The notes under the pieces were generated by a model. The model searched no databases, was not told the origin of the DNA, and saw nothing but the letters and a program-made list of their open reading frames with translations. From Chondrilla cf. caribensis (lineage: Eukaryota; Porifera; Demospongiae; Chondrillida; Chondrillidae), in assembly GCA_964020155.1 (NCBI GenBank), contig OZ026549.1, forward strand, positions 2,594,633-2,658,632: 64,000 nucleotides of DNA, written 5' to 3'. This document shows, in pieces, positions 60,101 to 64,000 of this stretch. Each line of letters begins with the position of its first letter. Position 1 is the stretch's first letter. A program made the position numbers and the translations under genes.

Positions 60101-63100
60101 AAACATGTCTCAACTTGATTATCACCTCCCAAATTTCCACTGTTTCAAGGGAGAATTGGCATGAACATGCATGTTTACTATTAAAACCTAATAAAAATGA
60201 TGAAACAGCTGAATATGAAGGTTGGGGCTTAATCAGAATTTAACCATCTAATTCAGAACACGTTAACAATGCATTCATGCACAAAGATATTATATGCACT
60301 TGTCCAAAACAATTTTACTTATACAAGTGTATGAATTGAAAAATCTTATTATCATTATAGGAGGACATGTTATCCACAGTTATGGGAGGCTTGTTCACTC
60401 TCAATATGTAATCACTAGAGGAGATCAGCTTCTACCACCTGTTAACGGAACAGGGCCTGGAAGAATGGACTGCATAAGAACTGCACCAGAAACTGCTCGT
60501 TTTATATTTAAAGGTGGCAAAGGTGGCAAACCACCCAACAACAATTTAGTAAATCAAAGCGTTGAGGATGATCATCAAATGGCTACTTTATTCTTCAACC
60601 AAGCTTACTTGTCAATGAACAATTTCACTGCAGAGTATTCCTGTCAGGATGACACATATATTCTTTTCTATTTATCACCAGGTGAAAACTACTACTAATA
60701 CTAGGTATTAACTACAATACACAAGCATTCAACAATAATTGCAATTACAGTATCAAGTGGTAATATTTCTAATGCTTTATTATTGTTTTATCCCTCCCTG
60801 ACAGGTACATTATCCACTGTCACTATCATGAGGGCTGAGCCAAGCACCACTGATGTAAGAATAACTCTCAAAGAGATTCCCTCAGATATTCATAGAACCA
60901 TTGTAGGATATGAACGTCATGACCTTGGAGTGACACTGCAGGGAGAGTATGCAAATATTAAGAGACGTACAGAGCGTACATTCTCATCACTAGTCCCAGG
61001 TGCTAGGTACACAGTAGTAGTACAGGGACTGTCTCCATCTGCGAATGGAGCTAATAGAAGTCAGCATGTCACAAGGAGAGATTTCAAAACCAAAGTGAAA
61101 GGTCAGGGTAATATCACATTTTACTTGAGCATATTCATCTCATACTAGGTGGTGCTAAAGAGTCTAATGTGGATTAAGTTACGATTTAGAGTTCTTTGGA
61201 ACGAGGCCATGGCACCACAAAACCATTTGTTACTTTCAAATATCAACTTATTGAGTATTTGTGCTGGACTTCTCTTCATATGCCCCTTTAGCCCCCACAC
61301 ACCATAACAAAGTATAACTGAAATATAGAATAAAAATTATAATTACATGCATAAACTTCCGATTATAATTGCACATTAATTATACATACATATCTATAGT
61401 TGTATTATATTAAATTTTACATATGTACAAAATAGCACAACATTCACCTAACCATCTGTATTATGTACACAAAGATCTTTTTTGGGAGGAGGTACGTAAG
61501 GGCATATTTGCCTTCTCTTCAGAGAAATTCCCCTCCCCCTTCTGGAGATTCTATATTTACCCCCCTTGAGATACCTCATACAATTATACAGAGCACATCA
61601 CATATCTGTAGGTTTTAGGAAACAGATTTCCTTGGATGAATATATCCAATAATACTCACATACTACAAATGTGTGCACAAATACACGTACACACACCATC
61701 GCAATATAAATCATACAAATAATATCAGTGATTACTTGATTAGAGAAATGCCTTAACTCTATATAATATAAAATATTTCTACATAATATACATGCATCTG
61801 TTGCTTTCTATGAATTCAGAACCATCTGCTCCAAGACATCCCTGTATAATTGGAGATAATACAGATAGAATCGAACTAAACTGGATACCTCCACTGGAAC
61901 CCAACGGAGATGTCTACTATCTCATTGAATATAATGATGGAAATAGAAATGTTTCAGTAAATACCTCCAGTGAGTCTACTTACTTCAATTTAACAGGACT
62001 ACAGAGAGGAGTGACCTACAACATCACATTGGTGGCAGTGAACTCAGCTGGAAGGAGTGATACTGGACCAGTTCTGAATTACACACATAACCCACAGAGT
62101 AAGTATCTATCAATGTGTGATGACTTTTTGTCATGGTATAAAGTTATCCATAGCATATTATAGATCATTGTCAAACAACAGCTGATGCACTGTCTAGTCC
62201 TTTAAATAATTGATGGAAATAGAAAATAGTCCTTAATTTCATAATCAATGTTAAGCAATTAATATGTACATATACGTGTGACGTCGTTTACATAATATTG
62301 TGTGCATAAATGAGCATACATGTGTACATGTATGCATGTGAGTGAAATAGGTCTTCATTGACATTAGTTTTGATTTTAATTGCATTCACACAGTATCCAC
62401 TCCTCCACCTACTCAGAACATCACCTCTGGTGAGTCTTTTCATGTGTACATGTATGCATGTGAGTGCAATTTGTCTTCATTGACATTAGTTATGATTTTA
62501 ATTGGATTCACACAGTATCCACTCCCTTACCTACTCAGAATAACTCCTCTAATGAGTCATTCAGACCTTTTACTTGTCCTATATGTATGCACATCTTCAA
62601 AAATATCATTCTATTGTATACATAATAACATATATAATATATATTAAACCCTCATGATAACATATTTACTGCTATCTTCCTTGAATTTAGCAAATGTAAC
62701 GGCTGGTGTCATTGGAGCCATTGCAGCACTACTGATAGTAGTGTCTATCATAGCCGTTATAATAGTGATAGTGATCGTCTGCATAATTATTCGCAACAGA
62801 AGAAAAGGAGTACCGGAAGGCAATGGAAAAGCCGACAATGCAGACCATTACTACAGTGTAGCCACTGAAAATGCACAACCTCCTAGAATCCAAGGAGGTA
62901 ACAAGAATAACATAATTATGTATGACCAAGTTAAGGGTGGGGGCCTGAATGGTAGTGAAACTTATGAAGATCCTGATGCTGGGGTCAAAGTTACAAATGC
63001 CAAGACATCTGGAAATGACAAACAGAATACAAATACCCCAGGAAAATATTCTAAACTCCAGCAAAATATACCCCAAGAACAACCTCAGCAGGAGAGTATC

Positions 63101-63490
63101 CCACCTGAGGGTCATTATGATGTAGCCGATAGCAGACCATACCAAGACAAATATGACATGATTGGCTCAGGAATGTACATCAATTCAGCTGCTGCAAAAA
63201 AAGAAAGTGAAGATGTACCCATAACTCAACCAAACACTAAACGATCAAAAAGTAAGCATCCCGAGGATATTAATGATGGGCAGGATCCTTCCGAGCTTTA
63301 CACCCAACCAAATAAAGCAAGAAAACATAATGAAAAATTGTACGCTAATCATGATCAAGTAGATCCAGAGGAATTGTACACACAACCTGCTAAGAAAAAG
63401 AAGATAAAAAAACCACCGCCATATGTATCTACACGCCAAAATGATGATCCAGAGGCACTCTATACAGCAGTTGATAAAAACAAGAAATGA
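57117..63490 (+). CDS. R6: Ig/FN3 single-pass receptor, class A (ITIM-type) tail
   Basis: Exons: signal 57117-57186 (donor GTGATT), Ig 59470-59787, two-Cys domain 60361-60681, FN3-I 60805-61101 (or 61107), FN3-II 61820-62098, linker 62394-62429, TM plus tail 62691-63490; about 706 residues. Signal peptide MENIGKVYLMSILLC. Ig landmarks LVCRV, YSWTC, CPDGPC and YTCEV. The linker encodes ISTPPPTQNITS; a second linker-exon copy at 62516-62551 has lost its donor. The TM segment (VIGAIAALLIVV) is followed by IRNRRKG. The tail, about 230 residues, has HYYSV, an ITIM-type IMYDQV, ETYEDP, KYSKL, HYDVA, KYDMI, MYINS (Grb2-type YxN), two LYTQP and LYTAV, in the same order as R1. Best complete class A gene in the window. 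Confidence 0.9.
57240..57980. repeat. Conserved intron 1 block (R6 copy)
   Basis: Same order of elements as at 13840-14830 in R2, without coding conservation. Confidence 0.5.
58310..58920. repeat. Duplicated segment D, copy 3 (R6 intron 1)
   Basis: Homologous to 2580-3360 and 19310-19800; uninterrupted by the gypsy and foldback insertions of the other two copies. Confidence 0.65.
62516..62551 (+). pseudogene. Second linker exon copy in R6 with a broken splice donor
   Basis: Repeats the 36-nt linker exon 122 bp downstream with its acceptor (CACACAG), but the donor reads A/ATGAGT instead of G/GTGAGT. The intron between the copies is also duplicated. It is probably not spliced in. Confidence 0.75.
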
Positions 63491-63568
63491 AATAACTAAC
63501 ATATTATATTCAAATGTGTTCCATGCAATTACTTCATTCAGGTATGTAATTCTGTGATACAACTATGT

Positions 63569-63574
63569 AATAAA
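63569..63574 (+). other. Probable polyadenylation signal of R6
   Basis: AATAAA about 80 bp after the stop codon, aligned with the R1 signal. Confidence 0.6.
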
Positions 63575-63815
63575 TGTTAGTTGCTATTATTCAATTATTC
63601 TTTACAGCTCAGCGTATTATCCACCATTAATTTTGCAAAAGCTAACTTACTGTAGTATTTTTCTAATAATGTGTGTCTAAAATTTCAATCTTTAACACGA
63701 AAATCAATTCTTAAAAGCCAAATATAATGATATAATGTACATAATATATTGAATTCAATTAAAATTAATATGTTTGTTATGAAAAAACAAATTCTACTTT
63801 ATTTAAATAGGATAT

Positions 63816-63977
63816 TGTCGTATAGTAGACGTCAATCATGCACGAATCGATGAACGACCAAAACGAATCTTCACTGCGACCAAAAACACTTCACTACTCA
63901 AGAATTATTAAAGCAACTCAACGGCAATACAGGAAGTAGATGACGTAATAACATAGACAATCAGCCAACATACTACA
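63816..63977 (-). mobile_element. Probable LTR of a further gypsy-type element running off the right edge
   Basis: A 162-bp segment from TGTCGTATAG to CATACTACA with short inverted ends, followed by CTCCTCTCCTCT, which on the minus strand is a polypurine tract. Homology with the R1 3' flank (AAATTCTACTT...AAATAGGAT at about 8510-8535) stops at 63815, directly before TGTCG. Element orientation would be minus; the second LTR is outside the window. Confidence 0.6.
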
Positions 63978-64000
63978 CTCCTCTCCTCTAAAACAACAAA

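Overview
The window looks like nuclear DNA of an early-branching marine invertebrate. AT-rich intron-bearing genes, long (CA)n/(GT)n tracts, (ATT)n tails, gypsy LTR elements, LINE-like relics and hAT-like MITEs all point that way. A demosponge is my best guess, but nothing here proves the phylum.

The main content is a head-to-tail, plus-strand tandem array of six paralogous single-pass receptor genes (R1 to R6) plus at least one decayed copy. Each gene reads: signal-peptide exon, V/I-type Ig exon (always 318 nt), a second two-cysteine probably Ig-like exon, two fibronectin-III exons, a Ser/Thr/Pro/Gln stalk, a transmembrane helix and a tyrosine-rich tail. Every internal exon I could delimit is phase 1-1. 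Approximate spans: R1 4372-8154 (signal exon probably left of the window), R2 13564-22643 (stop codon in its Ig exon), R3 27889-31114, R4 36950-40327, R5 45295-49676, R6 57117-63490.

The ectodomains are close homologues, but the tails fall into two unrelated classes. The outer genes R1 and R6 carry a long tail (class A) with an ITIM-type motif (I-x-Y-D-Q-V) and many other SH2-type tyrosines. The inner genes R2 to R5 carry a short tail (class B) ending in YxxL-x10-YASL, an ITAM-type spacing. This is the architecture of a paired activating/inhibitory receptor cluster, and it is the most interesting system in the window: a candidate self/non-self or immune recognition locus. Function is inferred from architecture only.

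Layout: 1-2440 truncated gypsy element (minus); 2460-4330 duplicated intron-type sequence with foldback elements; R1; 8995-13448 intergenic and upstream module; R2, whose 6.4-kb first intron holds a nearly intact gypsy element (15036-19278, minus); 22900-27720 LINE-like fragments and a decayed receptor 3' end; R3; 31115-36835 intergenic with a hAT-like MITE; R4; 40328-45183 LINE-like fragment and upstream module with a 0.6-kb CA array; R5; 49677-57001 two LINE-like fragments, upstream module and two MITEs; R6; and at 63816-63977 a probable LTR of another gypsy element running off the right edge.

R2, R4, R5 and R6 share nearly identical sequence before the start codon, a related upstream module and a conserved block in intron 1, so the whole regulatory-plus-coding unit appears to have been duplicated. 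Exon mosaics, an ancient truncated FN3 exon shared by R2 and R4, stalk repeat-number changes and R4/R5 homogenisation show the array is evolving by unequal exchange and conversion.
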